Origin: Actinomycetes bacterium
GTDB taxonomy: Bacteria; Actinomycetota; Acidimicrobiia; Acidimicrobiales; Palsa-688
Direction of reading: 5' to 3'
Length of the DNA: 64,000 nt
Assembly (NCBI GenBank): GCA_021838445.1
Contig: JAKCDU010000002.1
Coordinates: forward strand, 98,012 to 162,011
Below, piece after piece: positions 32,693-41,523 of the stretch (positions are counted from its first letter, which is position 1; each line of letters opens with the position of its first letter). Under the pieces are notes generated by a model, which ran no database searches, was not told the origin of the DNA, and worked only from the letters and a program-made list of their open reading frames with translations. The translations under genes were made by a program, and so were the position numbers.

Positions 32693-34272
32693 CGTCGGGC
32701 CGGGGCTGGCGGCTGCGACAGCTCCTTGGTGCGCTGTTCGGCTTCTCCGGGTTGATCGTGGCGGCGGCGGCCCTGGCGGGGGGCCTGGCGTTCGACCATC
32801 TCACCCACCAGCGGGACAATCTGGTGAACCGCATCGACCCGGCCAGCTCCCTCTCCAGCCAGCTCCTCGCCGACTACGTGGATCAGGAGACGGGCGTGAG
32901 AGGTTACGACCTGAGCGGCCAGGCCCTGTTCCTCGGCCCGTACGACTCGGGGAGGGTGGCGGCCGGCGACACCGCCCGACGCCTCGCCGGCCTGCTCCCG
33001 CCGGGCTCGCCGGCCGGGCACCTGCTCGCCGTGGTGGAGCAAAGGGCGGCACGCTGGACCTCCGAGTTCGCGGTACCGGCCATCGCCTCGGTGAGCGGGG
33101 GAAGGCTCCCGGTCCAGCCGAGCGATGTCTCCCTCGAGCAGGGCCGGAACCTCTTCGACTCCCTGCGCTCCTCCATCGCCGATCTCCAGGCCGATTTGGC
33201 CCGCGAGCACCAGGTCGCCCAGGCCAGCGTCGTCGCCGCGTCGGACCAGCTGCTCACAGTGATGGTCGTGGCCCTCGCGGTGATCGTGGCCGACGGGCTC
33301 CTCGTCTGGCTGTCACTGAGAAGGCTGGTGGTACGCCCCCTCGCCGAGGTGTCGGCCGACACCAGATCGGTAACCGAGGGACAGCTCACCCACGAAGTCC
33401 GCCGGGCCGGTCCGGCCGAGATCGCCGAGCTCGCCTCGGACATCGAGGCCATGAGGAGGCGTATATTCGCCGAGGTCGAGCAGGTCCGCCAGGCCCGGGA
33501 AGAGCTCGAGGCGACCAACACCGAGCTGGTCCGCTCCAACGAGGACCTCGAACGGTTCGCCTACGTGGCGTCCCACGACCTGCAGGAGCCCCTGCGCAAG
33601 GTGGCCAGCTTCTGCCAGCTCCTCGAACAGCGCTACGGCGGCCAGCTCGACGAGAGGGGGGAGCAGTACATCGCTTTCGCGGTGGACGGGGCCAAGCGGA
33701 TGCAGAACCTCATCACCGATCTGCTGGCCTTCTCCAGGATCGGTCGCACCACCGAGAAGTTCGTCAAGATCGACATGGATGACTGCCTCGACCAGGCGGT
33801 GCGCAACCTCGCCGCGTCCATCGAGGCGACAGAGGCGTCGGTGAGGGCCGAGGGACCCCTTCCGAGGGTGGACGGCGATCGCAGCCTCCTGGTGGCCCTT
33901 CTTCAGAACCTGATCGGCAACGCCATCAAGTTCCACGGCGACCAGCCACCGTCGGTGCTCGTCGGGTGCCGCCCGAGTCCCGACGAAGCCCAGGTCTTCC
34001 TATGGTCGGTGGAGGACCACGGGATCGGCATAGAGAGCCGCTTCGCCGAGCGGGTGTTCGTGATCTTCCAACGCCTCCACGGACGCGACGCCTATCCCGG
34101 AACTGGCATCGGCCTGGCCTTGTGCCGCAAGATCGTCGAGTTCCACGGCGGCCGGATCTGGTTGGACACCGATTTCACCGGGGGAACCCGTTTCTGCTTC
34201 ACCTTGCCGATGCCGCCCAACGAGGAGGTCAAAGATGTCCGACACGCCGACCAATCCGCCGACAGCCCCTGA
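32689..34272 (+). CDS. Membrane sensor histidine kinase with CHASE3-like and HAMP domains
   Basis: A 527-residue kinase. A first membrane segment (about 12-34) leads to an extracytoplasmic CHASE3-like domain (ETGVRGYDLSGQALFL). A second membrane segment (about 184-206) is followed by HAMP, a coiled coil (QVRQAREELEATNTELV), the H-box VASHDLQEPLRKVASF, the N-box LLQNLIGNAIKFHG, and the G1 and G2 motifs DHGIGI and GTGIGLALC. The H-box resembles bacteriophytochrome-type kinases that partner single-domain CheY-like regulators such as the one encoded next. GTG 32689 overlaps the stop of the phosphatase gene (GTGA). The signal sensed is unknown. Confidence 0.92.
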   Translation: MTSGRGWRLRQLLGALFGFSGLIVAAAALAGGLAFDHLTHQRDNLVNRIDPASSLSSQLLADYVDQETGVRGYDLSGQALFLGPYDSGRVAAGDTARRLAGLLPPGSPAGHLLAVVEQRAARWTSEFAVPAIASVSGGRLPVQPSDVSLEQGRNLFDSLRSSIADLQADLAREHQVAQASVVAASDQLLTVMVVALAVIVADGLLVWLSLRRLVVRPLAEVSADTRSVTEGQLTHEVRRAGPAEIAELASDIEAMRRRIFAEVEQVRQAREELEATNTELVRSNEDLERFAYVASHDLQEPLRKVASFCQLLEQRYGGQLDERGEQYIAFAVDGAKRMQNLITDLLAFSRIGRTTEKFVKIDMDDCLDQAVRNLAASIEATEASVRAEGPLPRVDGDRSLLVALLQNLIGNAIKFHGDQPPSVLVGCRPSPDEAQVFLWSVEDHGIGIESRFAERVFVIFQRLHGRDAYPGTGIGLALCRKIVEFHGGRIWLDTDFTGGTRFCFTLPMPPNEEVKDVRHADQSADSP

Positions 34273-34708
34273 GCCGCCGGCCCACAGCGTGGACATCGTC
34301 CTGGTCGAGGACGACCCCGGCGACGTCCTCATGACCACCGAGGCCCTCGAGGAGAGCAAGCTGCTCCACACCCTCAACGTCTTGAACGACGGCGAGGAGG
34401 CCATCCGCTACCTTCGGCGCGAAGCGCCCTACGAGAACGCCTCGCGGCCGGATCTGGTCCTCTTGGACCTCAACCTGCCCCGCCTCGACGGTCGGGAGGT
34501 ACTGTCGATCGTCAAGAACGACCCGGCGCTGCGCTCCATCCCCTGCGTGGTACTGACCACCTCCGATGCCGAGGACGATGTGGCCTGTAGCTACGACCTG
34601 CACGCCAACGCTTATGTCACCAAACCGGTGGACTTCAACGCCTTCACGGCCGTCGTGCGCCAGATCGACGATTTCTTCTTCACCATCGTGAGGCTGCCCC
34701 AGCCCTGA
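34235..34708 (+). CDS. Single-domain CheY/Rcp1-like response regulator
   Basis: A 157-residue receiver protein without an output domain. Acidic pocket VEDDPGD (25-30), phospho-acceptor D78 in LLDLNLPRLDG, the TTSDAEDD loop and K in AYVTKPVDF are all present. The insertion in helix 4 and the tail DDFFFTIVRLP resemble cyanobacterial Rcp1, the partner of phytochrome kinases. Its ATG has a strong GAGGAGGTC ribosome site inside the kinase gene and overlaps it by 38 bp. It is probably phosphorylated by that kinase. Confidence 0.93.
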   Translation: MSDTPTNPPTAPEPPAHSVDIVLVEDDPGDVLMTTEALEESKLLHTLNVLNDGEEAIRYLRREAPYENASRPDLVLLDLNLPRLDGREVLSIVKNDPALRSIPCVVLTTSDAEDDVACSYDLHANAYVTKPVDFNAFTAVVRQIDDFFFTIVRLPQP

Positions 34709-34714
34709 TCTGGG

Positions 34715-34720
34715 TATATA
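34715..34720 (+). promoter_or_regulatory. -10-like TATATA, leaderless start at 34727
   Basis: TATATA, striking in this GC-rich DNA, ends 6 nt before GTG 34727. It gives the small membrane protein gene its own promoter just after the signalling operon. Confidence 0.6.
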
Positions 34721-34726
34721 GGACCT

Positions 34727-35176
34727 GTGAAGTTCAGATTCTGGCATGTGCCGGTCAGGGCCGTCACCGGCGCATTCATACTCAACGCCGGATTGGCCAA
34801 GTTCAAGTCGGATGATCCCGAGGTGCACCAGGGCGTGCACGGCATGGCCTCCACCGCCTACCCCCAGCTGGCCAACGTCGACCCGGGGACTTTCACCAAG
34901 GCCCTGGGGGCCGGCGAGATCGCTCTCGGTGCGTCCCTCCTCACCCCCTTCGTGAGCCCGGGACTGGCCGGTGCGGGCCTCACCGCCTTCTCGGCCGGGC
35001 TTCTCGGGCTCTACTTCAAGGTGCCCGGGATGACGCTGGACGGCATCCGGCCCAGTACGAGCGGCACGCCCATCGCCAAGGACAGCTGGTTGCTGGCCAT
35101 CGGTCTGGCCTTGATGCTCGACCGAGCCTCCGAGGCGGCCCGCGAGGCGGTCCCCCGTCCGGTCTCGCATTCTTGA
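34727..35176 (+). CDS. Small DoxX-like membrane protein
   Basis: A 149-residue protein with three or four hydrophobic segments: AVTGAFILNAGLAKF (12-26), the long stretch LGAGEIALGASLLTPF through GLAGAGLTAFSAGLLGLYF (60-97), and WLLAIGLALML (120-130). The layout and the GLAKF segment resemble DoxX/DUF4267-type inner membrane proteins, but the match is weak. No catalytic residue is apparent. Leaderless expression is suggested by TATATA at 34715. It ends 40 bp before treY, in the same direction. Confidence 0.75.
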   Translation: MKFRFWHVPVRAVTGAFILNAGLAKFKSDDPEVHQGVHGMASTAYPQLANVDPGTFTKALGAGEIALGASLLTPFVSPGLAGAGLTAFSAGLLGLYFKVPGMTLDGIRPSTSGTPIAKDSWLLAIGLALMLDRASEAAREAVPRPVSHS

Positions 35177-35216
35177 GCACGTCGGCCCCGGCCCCGGCCC
35201 CGGCGGGGAGCTACCG

Positions 35217-37862
35217 GTGAGGCGGGCGTCGTACCGCTTCCAGCTCCGGGCCGAGTTCGGCTTCGGCGCTGCGGCCGAACGGGTGAGCTACCTGGAGAGG
35301 CTCGGGGTGAGCGACGTGTACTGCTCGCCCATCCTTCAGGCGGTGGCCGGAAGTGCCCACGGCTACGACGTGGTGGATCACTCCCGGCTGTCCAGCGAGC
35401 TCGGCGGCCGGGACGGCTTCGACCGGCTGGTGGGTGCCGCCGGCGGGGCGGGCCTCGGCATCACCGTCGATATCGTGCCCAACCACATGGCCATAGACGG
35501 GCGCTCCAACCGGTGGTGGTGGGACGTCCTGGAGAACGGCCCGTCGAGCCTCTATGCCGCCTACTTCGACATCGACTGGCCCGGCGACAGCGCCCACTCG
35601 GAACCCTCGGTGCTGGTCCCGGTGCTCGGCGACCGCTACGGGAGGGTGGTGGACGACCATCAGGTCCAAGTCGAGCGCGACGGGGCGGAGTTCCGCGTCG
35701 GGTACCTCGAACACGAGCTGCCGCTTTCCCCCCGAACCCTCGACACTCTGCTGCAGCGGGCGGCCGGCCGTTGCCGGTCCGCGGAGCTGGACGAGCTGGG
35801 CCGGGCGTTCGGCGCTCTCCCCCACGCCGGGGTGACCGATCCGACCACGGCCCGGGTCCGCCACGACCGCAAGGAACAGCTCCGAGAGCGCCTTTCAGCG
35901 CTGCTGGCAGCCGAGGCACCGCTGGTCCGGGCCGTCGATGACGAAGTGAGCTCGATCAACGCCGACGCGGACGAGATGGACCGGCTACTGCGCCGTCAGA
36001 ACTACCGCCTGGCCTACTGGCGTACCGCCCGCGAGGAGCTGGACTACCGGCGCTTCTTCAACATCGAGACGCTGGTCGGCCTGCGGGTCGAAGACGACCG
36101 GGTCTTCGCCGACACCCACGAGACCATCGGCCGCCTGGTGCGGGCCGGCGCGGTGAGCGGGCTGCGGGTCGACCACGTGGACGGCCTGCGCGACCCCGAG
36201 GGCTATCTGCAGAGGCTCCGGCGGCTCGGACCGGACACCTACGTGGTGGTGGAGAAGATCCTCGAGTCCGGCGAGGATCTCCCGGCGTCGTGGCCGGTGC
36301 AAGGCACGACCGGCTACGACTTCGTCGCCCACGTCACCGACGTCCTCGTCGACCCCGCCGGCGAGGATCTGATGACGGCCTCCTACGTAGGTGTCACCGG
36401 TGAACCCGGCAGCTACCCCGAGGTTCTCCGCCAGGCCAAGCTCCAGATACTGACTGAGGAACTGTCACCGGAGTGCGACCGCCTGGCCCGGCTGCTCCAG
36501 GTGGTCTGCGACGGCCACCGTCAGCAGCGCGACCGCACCCGAGGTGAGATCGGCGACGCCTTGCGGGCCATCCTGGTCGGGTTCCCGGTGTACCGGACCT
36601 ACGCCCACCCCGATCGGGCCGTGACCGAGCAGGACCGCGTCGTGGTCGACACCGCCGTCCGGGAGGCCAGGAGCGTGGCGCCGGGCGCCGACACCGACCT
36701 GCTCGACTTCATCGGCGAGGTCCTACTGCTCGCCCACCCGGGGGGCGCCGAGACCGAGTTCGCGCTGACCTTCCCGCAGCTGTCGGCGCCGGTCATGGCC
36801 AAAGGGGCCGAGGACACGGCCTTCTACCGGTACAACCGACTGGTCTCGCTGAACGAGGTGGGCGGGGACCCGGGGCGCTTCGGGCGGAGCCTCGACGAGT
36901 TCCACGCGGCGATGGAGACGATGGGCCGGCAGGCCCCCGAGACCATGCTGACCCTCGCTACCCACGACACCAAGAGGAGTCCCGACGTGCGAGCCCGGAT
37001 CAGCCTCCTGAGCGAACTACCGGACTACTGGGAGGAAGCGGTGACCACCTGGATGGGAGTCACCGACCACTACGCCGGGGATCACGGGCCCGATTTCAAC
37101 ACCCGCTACCTGCTGTTCCAGACCCTCGTCGGGGCCTGGCCGATCGACTCCGAACGGCTCGCGTCGTACATGGACAAGGCGGCCAAAGAAGCCAAGGTGC
37201 ACACCTCGTGGGCCGACCCCAACGCCGACTACGACTACCAGCTCCGCAAGTTCACCGAGGCGACGCTCAGCGATCAACACTTCATGGGCGAGCTCGAGTC
37301 GTTCCTGCGGCGCCAGCGGATAGTCGAGCTGGGACGGGCCACGTCGCTGTCGCAACAGACCCTGCTGCTCACCTGTCCGGGCGTGCCCGACATCTACCAG
37401 GGCAGCGAGACCTGGGACAGCTCGCTGGTCGATCCCGACAACCGCCGACCGGTGGACTACGAGCAGCTGGCCGGCGACCTGGCCCGCACCGCCGGTTGGC
37501 GCCCTGAGTGCATGGCCGTGGAGTACGACCGCGCCGCTGACCGGCGGGCCAAGATCTGGCTGACGGCCCGTCTGCTCGATCACCGCCGGCGTCGGCCCGA
37601 GCCCTACGGCGGCGGGACCTACGAGCCGCTCGAGGTGAACGGGTCCAAAGCCGGTCACCTGATCGCCTTCTGCCGAGGCCGTTTGGTGGTGCTCGTCGCC
37701 CGTCACCTCTGGAAGCTCGGCGGCGACTGGGACGACACCATGGTCAGCCTGCCGGCCGGTCGTTGGCGTCCGGTGATCGGTGTCGGCCCCGAGGTGAAGG
37801 GCGGCGACCACCGCGTCGGTAGCTTCTTGGGGCACGGCCCGGTGGCCGTCCTCGAGTACTGA
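35217..37862 (+). CDS. treY: Maltooligosyl trehalose synthase
   Basis: An 881-residue GH13 enzyme that converts the reducing-end linkage of maltodextrins from alpha-1,4 to alpha,alpha-1,1. The diagnostic N-terminus is YRFQLRAEFGF, with GVSDVYCSPILQAVAGSAHGYDVVD and VDIVPNHMA. Catalytic motifs are GLRVDHVDGLRDP (nucleophile), VVVEKIL (acid/base) and ATHDTKRSPDVRARI. It also carries PGVPDIYQGSE, typical of TreY. Length is slightly above the usual 720-830. GTG 35217 is the start. It precedes treZ by 26 bp; together they make trehalose from glycogen. Confidence 0.95.
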   Translation: MRRASYRFQLRAEFGFGAAAERVSYLERLGVSDVYCSPILQAVAGSAHGYDVVDHSRLSSELGGRDGFDRLVGAAGGAGLGITVDIVPNHMAIDGRSNRWWWDVLENGPSSLYAAYFDIDWPGDSAHSEPSVLVPVLGDRYGRVVDDHQVQVERDGAEFRVGYLEHELPLSPRTLDTLLQRAAGRCRSAELDELGRAFGALPHAGVTDPTTARVRHDRKEQLRERLSALLAAEAPLVRAVDDEVSSINADADEMDRLLRRQNYRLAYWRTAREELDYRRFFNIETLVGLRVEDDRVFADTHETIGRLVRAGAVSGLRVDHVDGLRDPEGYLQRLRRLGPDTYVVVEKILESGEDLPASWPVQGTTGYDFVAHVTDVLVDPAGEDLMTASYVGVTGEPGSYPEVLRQAKLQILTEELSPECDRLARLLQVVCDGHRQQRDRTRGEIGDALRAILVGFPVYRTYAHPDRAVTEQDRVVVDTAVREARSVAPGADTDLLDFIGEVLLLAHPGGAETEFALTFPQLSAPVMAKGAEDTAFYRYNRLVSLNEVGGDPGRFGRSLDEFHAAMETMGRQAPETMLTLATHDTKRSPDVRARISLLSELPDYWEEAVTTWMGVTDHYAGDHGPDFNTRYLLFQTLVGAWPIDSERLASYMDKAAKEAKVHTSWADPNADYDYQLRKFTEATLSDQHFMGELESFLRRQRIVELGRATSLSQQTLLLTCPGVPDIYQGSETWDSSLVDPDNRRPVDYEQLAGDLARTAGWRPECMAVEYDRAADRRAKIWLTARLLDHRRRRPEPYGGGTYEPLEVNGSKAGHLIAFCRGRLVVLVARHLWKLGGDWDDTMVSLPAGRWRPVIGVGPEVKGGDHRVGSFLGHGPVAVLEY

Positions 37863-37888
37863 CCCGGTCCCAGCAGAGGAGACGCGTC

Positions 37889-39703
37889 ATGTGGACCTTC
37901 GAAGTGTGGGCCCCGGTCGCCGAGCGAGTCGACCTGGTCCTGGCCGAGCCCGCAGGCCGGTGGCCCATGGCCGCCCACGCCGGGGGGTGGTGGGTGGTGG
38001 AGATCGACCGGGCCGACACTGGCGACCGCTACGGGTTCAGCCTCGACGGTGGCCCGGTGCGCCCCGATCCCCGCTCCCGGTCCCTGCCCGAAGGCGTGGA
38101 CGGGTGGTCGGAGATCGTCGATCTGCACGCAGCCGACCGGGACGACGGCGACTGGCAGGGCTTCCAGCTTCCGGGTTCGGTCCTCTACGAGCTGCACGTC
38201 GGGACCTTCACCCGGCGCGGCACCTTCGAGGGGGTGGCCGAACGCCTCGACCATCTGGTGGAGCTGGGCGTGGACGCGGTGGAGATCCTGCCCGTCGCCA
38301 CCTTCGCCGGCGAGCGGGGTTGGGGCTACGACGGTGTCGGTCTGTACGCCCCGCACCGGGCCTATGGAGGACCCGGAGCTCTCAGCCGGCTGGTGGACCA
38401 CTGCCACAGAGCCGGGCTCGGGGTGATCCTCGACGTGGTGTACAACCACCTGGGACCGGCCGGCAACTATCTGCCGGAGTTCGGTCCCTACTTCTCCGAT
38501 GCCCACCGCACCAACTGGGGCGACGGCATCAATCTCGACGGTCCCGGAAGCGACGAGGTGCGCCGCTACCTGATCGACAACGCATTGATGTGGCTGGGCG
38601 ATTACCGCTTCGACGGGCTCCGGCTCGACGCCGTGCACGCCCTGGCTGACGACTCCGCGGTCCATATCCTCGAGCAGCTCTCGGCCGAGGTGTCGGCCCT
38701 CGCCGCCCACGCCCGACGGCCGCTGTGGCTCATCGCCGAGTCCGACCTGAACGACCCCCGCTTCGTGCTGCCCCGCTCGCAGGGCGGATACGGCCTGACC
38801 TCGTCCTGGGCCGACGAATGGCACCACGCCTGGCACGCGGTGTTCAGCGGGGAGACCGACGGCTACTACTCGGACTTCGGTTCCCTCGACCACCTGGCCA
38901 AGGCGTTGCGCCAGGCATGGGTCTACGACGGTGTGTACTCGCCCCACCGGGATCGGGTGCACGGGCGGCCCCCCGTGGGCCTGACCGGTGACCGGTTCGT
39001 GGTGTGCACCCAGAACCATGACCAGGTGGGAAACCGGGCCGCGGGCCAACGAAGCAGCGCGTTGATGGTGTCGGGACGACTCGAAGTCGCCGCCGCTCTG
39101 CTGCTCACCTCACCCTTCGTACCCATGATCTTCCAGGGTGAAGAGTGGGGGGCGTCTACGCCTTGGCAGTACTTCACGGATTTCGCCGACCCGGACCTGG
39201 GGCGGGCGGTGACCGAGGGGCGACGCAGGGAGTTCGCCTACTTCGGCTGGGACTCCGAGCAGGTGCCCGACCCGCAGGACCTGTCCACCTTCGCCCGCTC
39301 GGTCCTCGACTGGTGCGAGGTGGACGACCCCGGCCACTCCGAGCTGCTGGGCTGGTACCGAGCTCTGACCGCTCTACGGCGCGCCATTCCCGACCTGAGC
39401 GACCCCCGGCCCGGGCAGACCCTCGTCGAGGTCGACTCCGATCCCATCCGCCTGCTGGTGCGCCGGGGGCGGGTGTTGATCGCCGCCAACCTGGGACCAC
39501 AGACGGCCCGCCTGCTCGGGCCGTCCAAGGTGCTCCTGGCTTCTTTCGCTTCCGAGCCGACGCCATCGGGCGGGATCGATATCCCGCCCGATGCCGTCGT
39601 GATCGTGGTAGACGCCGGCGAGGAGCATCCCGGCCGCCGCACCGTGGCACCCCCGCCGACGAGCCTGGCGCCCTGGAGGTGGGCCGGTCAGCTCCCGGAG
39701 TGA
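37889..39703 (+). CDS. treZ: Maltooligosyltrehalose trehalohydrolase
   Basis: A 604-residue GH13 enzyme that releases trehalose from the TreY product. A short N-terminal CBM48-like domain (FEVWAPVAERVDLVL) precedes the barrel. Catalytic motifs are FDGLRLDAVHAL (nucleophile), LWLIAESDLND (acid/base) and CTQNHDQVGNR. VILDVVYNHLGPAGNYL and PFVPMIFQGEEWG are typical. A GAGGAG ribosome site precedes the ATG. The end overlaps the converging DJ-1 family gene by 16 bp, and a perfect 13-bp inverted repeat lies in its last coding part at 39564-39593. Confidence 0.95.
   Translation: MWTFEVWAPVAERVDLVLAEPAGRWPMAAHAGGWWVVEIDRADTGDRYGFSLDGGPVRPDPRSRSLPEGVDGWSEIVDLHAADRDDGDWQGFQLPGSVLYELHVGTFTRRGTFEGVAERLDHLVELGVDAVEILPVATFAGERGWGYDGVGLYAPHRAYGGPGALSRLVDHCHRAGLGVILDVVYNHLGPAGNYLPEFGPYFSDAHRTNWGDGINLDGPGSDEVRRYLIDNALMWLGDYRFDGLRLDAVHALADDSAVHILEQLSAEVSALAAHARRPLWLIAESDLNDPRFVLPRSQGGYGLTSSWADEWHHAWHAVFSGETDGYYSDFGSLDHLAKALRQAWVYDGVYSPHRDRVHGRPPVGLTGDRFVVCTQNHDQVGNRAAGQRSSALMVSGRLEVAAALLLTSPFVPMIFQGEEWGASTPWQYFTDFADPDLGRAVTEGRRREFAYFGWDSEQVPDPQDLSTFARSVLDWCEVDDPGHSELLGWYRALTALRRAIPDLSDPRPGQTLVEVDSDPIRLLVRRGRVLIAANLGPQTARLLGPSKVLLASFASEPTPSGGIDIPPDAVVIVVDAGEEHPGRRTVAPPPTSLAPWRWAGQLPE
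39564..39593. repeat. Perfect 13-bp inverted repeat inside the 3' end of treZ
   Basis: CATCGGGCGGGAT is repeated inverted after a 4-nt CGAT loop, within codons for PSGGIDIPPDAV, about 110 bp before the treZ stop. It would form a stable RNA hairpin on either strand and lies just downstream of the converging minus-strand gene's stop. Confidence 0.75.
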
Positions 39704-40263
39704 GCGGCCACCTCGGCGAGGGCGTCGACGAGGGCGGAGTTGAACGCAGGTAGGTCGTCGGGCTGGCGGCTGGAGATGAGCCGGTTGGGTCCCTGCTCGC
39801 ACACCTGCAGTTCCTGGTCCACCCACGTCCCGCCGGCGTTACGGATGTCGGTCTGGAGGCTGGGCCACGAGGTCATGGTGCGACCCCGCACCAGGTCGGC
39901 CTCGACGAGCACCCAGCCGCCGTGGCAGACCACGGCGATGGGCTTGCCGGCGGCGGTGAACTCCTGGACCAGGCGGACGGCCTCGGGGTCGGTGCGGACC
40001 TGGTCCCCGTTGGTCACCCCGCCGGGGAGCACCAATCCGTCGAAGTCCTCGGCCTTGGCCGCCTTGGTCGTCTGATCCACGGGGTACTTTCCGGCCGGGT
40101 CGAGGTGGTTGAACGCCTGGGCCTCTCCGGCCTCCTTGGCAATGAGCACCGGCTGACCCCCGGCCTTCTCCACCGCCTTCCAGGGCTCGACGAGCTCGGC
40201 CTCCTCGATCCCTTCGTTGCTGGTGATGAACGCGACTCTTGCCGCTCTTGGTTGGTTGGCCAT
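39688..40263 (-). CDS. DJ-1/PfpI family glutamine-amidotransferase-like protein
   Basis: A 191-residue class I amidotransferase-like protein. The nucleophile elbow is AVVCHGGWVL with C113 followed by H114, as in PfpI-type proteases and glyoxalase III/deglycase members. VAFITSNEGIEEAELVEPW at the start and FDGLVLPGGV upstream of the cysteine are standard. Possible activities are glyoxalase, deglycase or stress-related hydrolase; the sequence does not decide. ATG 40263 has TAGCTC followed by 6 nt upstream, a weak leaderless signal. It lies 90 bp after galK on the same strand. Confidence 0.9.
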   Translation of the reverse strand: MANQPRAARVAFITSNEGIEEAELVEPWKAVEKAGGQPVLIAKEAGEAQAFNHLDPAGKYPVDQTTKAAKAEDFDGLVLPGGVTNGDQVRTDPEAVRLVQEFTAAGKPIAVVCHGGWVLVEADLVRGRTMTSWPSLQTDIRNAGGTWVDQELQVCEQGPNRLISSRQPDDLPAFNSALVDALAEVAAHSGS

Positions 40264-40353
40264 GCAAAGGAGCTACCCGGAGCCGATCAGCGGAAAACCG
40301 GATGGGGGGCAGTGGCACCGAACGGGGCCCGTCCTTCCCGCCGTCGCCGTCTG

Positions 40354-41520
40354 TCACCGCTTCTGCTCGGCGCGCGCCCCCGGCCCGGCCCGCACGGCCC
40401 GCACCCGGGGTGGAGCGAGGCCGGCCCGGGTGAAGCTCTCCCCGAGCGCGGCAGTCGCCGAGTCCACCCGCTCGGCCGCGACCAGAGCCACCACGCTGCC
40501 CCCGAAGCCGCCGCCGGTGAGACGGGCGCCAAGGGCCCCGGCGGCGCGCAGGCACTCCACCGTCAGGTCGAGCTCGGGGCAGGAGACCTCGTAGTCGTCG
40601 CGCAGGGACGCGTGGGAGGCGTACATGGCCTGCCCCACCCGCGTCCAGTCGCCGGCTGCGAGCGAATCGACCACGTCGAGCACCCGCTGGTTCTCGGAGG
40701 CCACGTGGCGGGCTCTGCGGGCCAGCACCGGGTCCTCGAGGCGGTCGAGTTGCCCGGCCAGGTCGGGGACCTGGCGCAGGGAGGCCGCCCCGAGGAGTGA
40801 CGCCGCCGCCTCGCAGTCGGCCCGGCGCGCTGCGTACCCCCCGTCGGCCAGGGCGTGAGCCACCCCGGTGTCGGCCACGATCAGCGCCAGCCCGCTCCGT
40901 TCCGGGTCGAGGGGCACCGGGCGGACCGCCAGGCCCAGGGTGTCGAAGAAGAGGGCATGGCCCTCGACACCCCCCACCGAGGCCATCTGGTCGAGGAGCC
41001 CGCAGGGGACGCCGACGAAGTCGTTCTCCGCCTTCTGGGCCAGCTGGGCCCGCCAGACCGGTTCGGCGGTCCGACCCAGCAGGTCCCCGTAGGCGGCCTC
41101 GACGGCGCACTCGATCGAAGCCGACGAGGACAGGCCGGCACCGGCCGGGACCCTGCCATCGAGGATCAGGTCCACCCCCGGTCCGGCCATGCCGCGCCGG
41201 TGGTAGGCCCACACGACCCCCGCCACGTACCGGGACCAGCCTCGCAGCGACCCCGGCCGCAGGTCGTCGAGGTCCACCTCAACCGGCTCGCCGGGGTACT
41301 GGAGCGAGGACATGCCCAGCCGGCGTTCGGCCCGGCGGCCCACCGCCACGTAGGCCCGGTCGGCTATGGCGAAGGGGAGGACGTAGCCCAGGTTGTAGTC
41401 GGTGTGCTCGCCGACCAGGTTGACCCGCCCCGGAGCCGACCACACCCCCTCGGGTCTCCGGCCGTAGCGTTTCTCGAACTCGTCGGCCAGTCCCTCCGCC
41501 GGGCTCCGCTGTCGGGCCAC
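40354..41520 (-). CDS. galK: Galactokinase
   Basis: A 388-residue GHMP-family kinase that phosphorylates galactose at C1 with ATP. Signature motifs are APGRVNLVGEHTDYNLGYVLPFAI, the phosphate loop GRVPAGAGLSSSAS and GARLTGGGFGGSVVAL. It starts with GTG 41520, only 3 bp after the stop of the beta-galactosidase gene, so galactose released from beta-galactosides would be fed straight into the Leloir pathway. galT and galE are not in the window. Confidence 0.95.
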   Translation of the reverse strand: MARQRSPAEGLADEFEKRYGRRPEGVWSAPGRVNLVGEHTDYNLGYVLPFAIADRAYVAVGRRAERRLGMSSLQYPGEPVEVDLDDLRPGSLRGWSRYVAGVVWAYHRRGMAGPGVDLILDGRVPAGAGLSSSASIECAVEAAYGDLLGRTAEPVWRAQLAQKAENDFVGVPCGLLDQMASVGGVEGHALFFDTLGLAVRPVPLDPERSGLALIVADTGVAHALADGGYAARRADCEAAASLLGAASLRQVPDLAGQLDRLEDPVLARRARHVASENQRVLDVVDSLAAGDWTRVGQAMYASHASLRDDYEVSCPELDLTVECLRAAGALGARLTGGGFGGSVVALVAAERVDSATAALGESFTRAGLAPPRVRAVRAGPGARAEQKR

Positions 41521-41523
41521 CGG

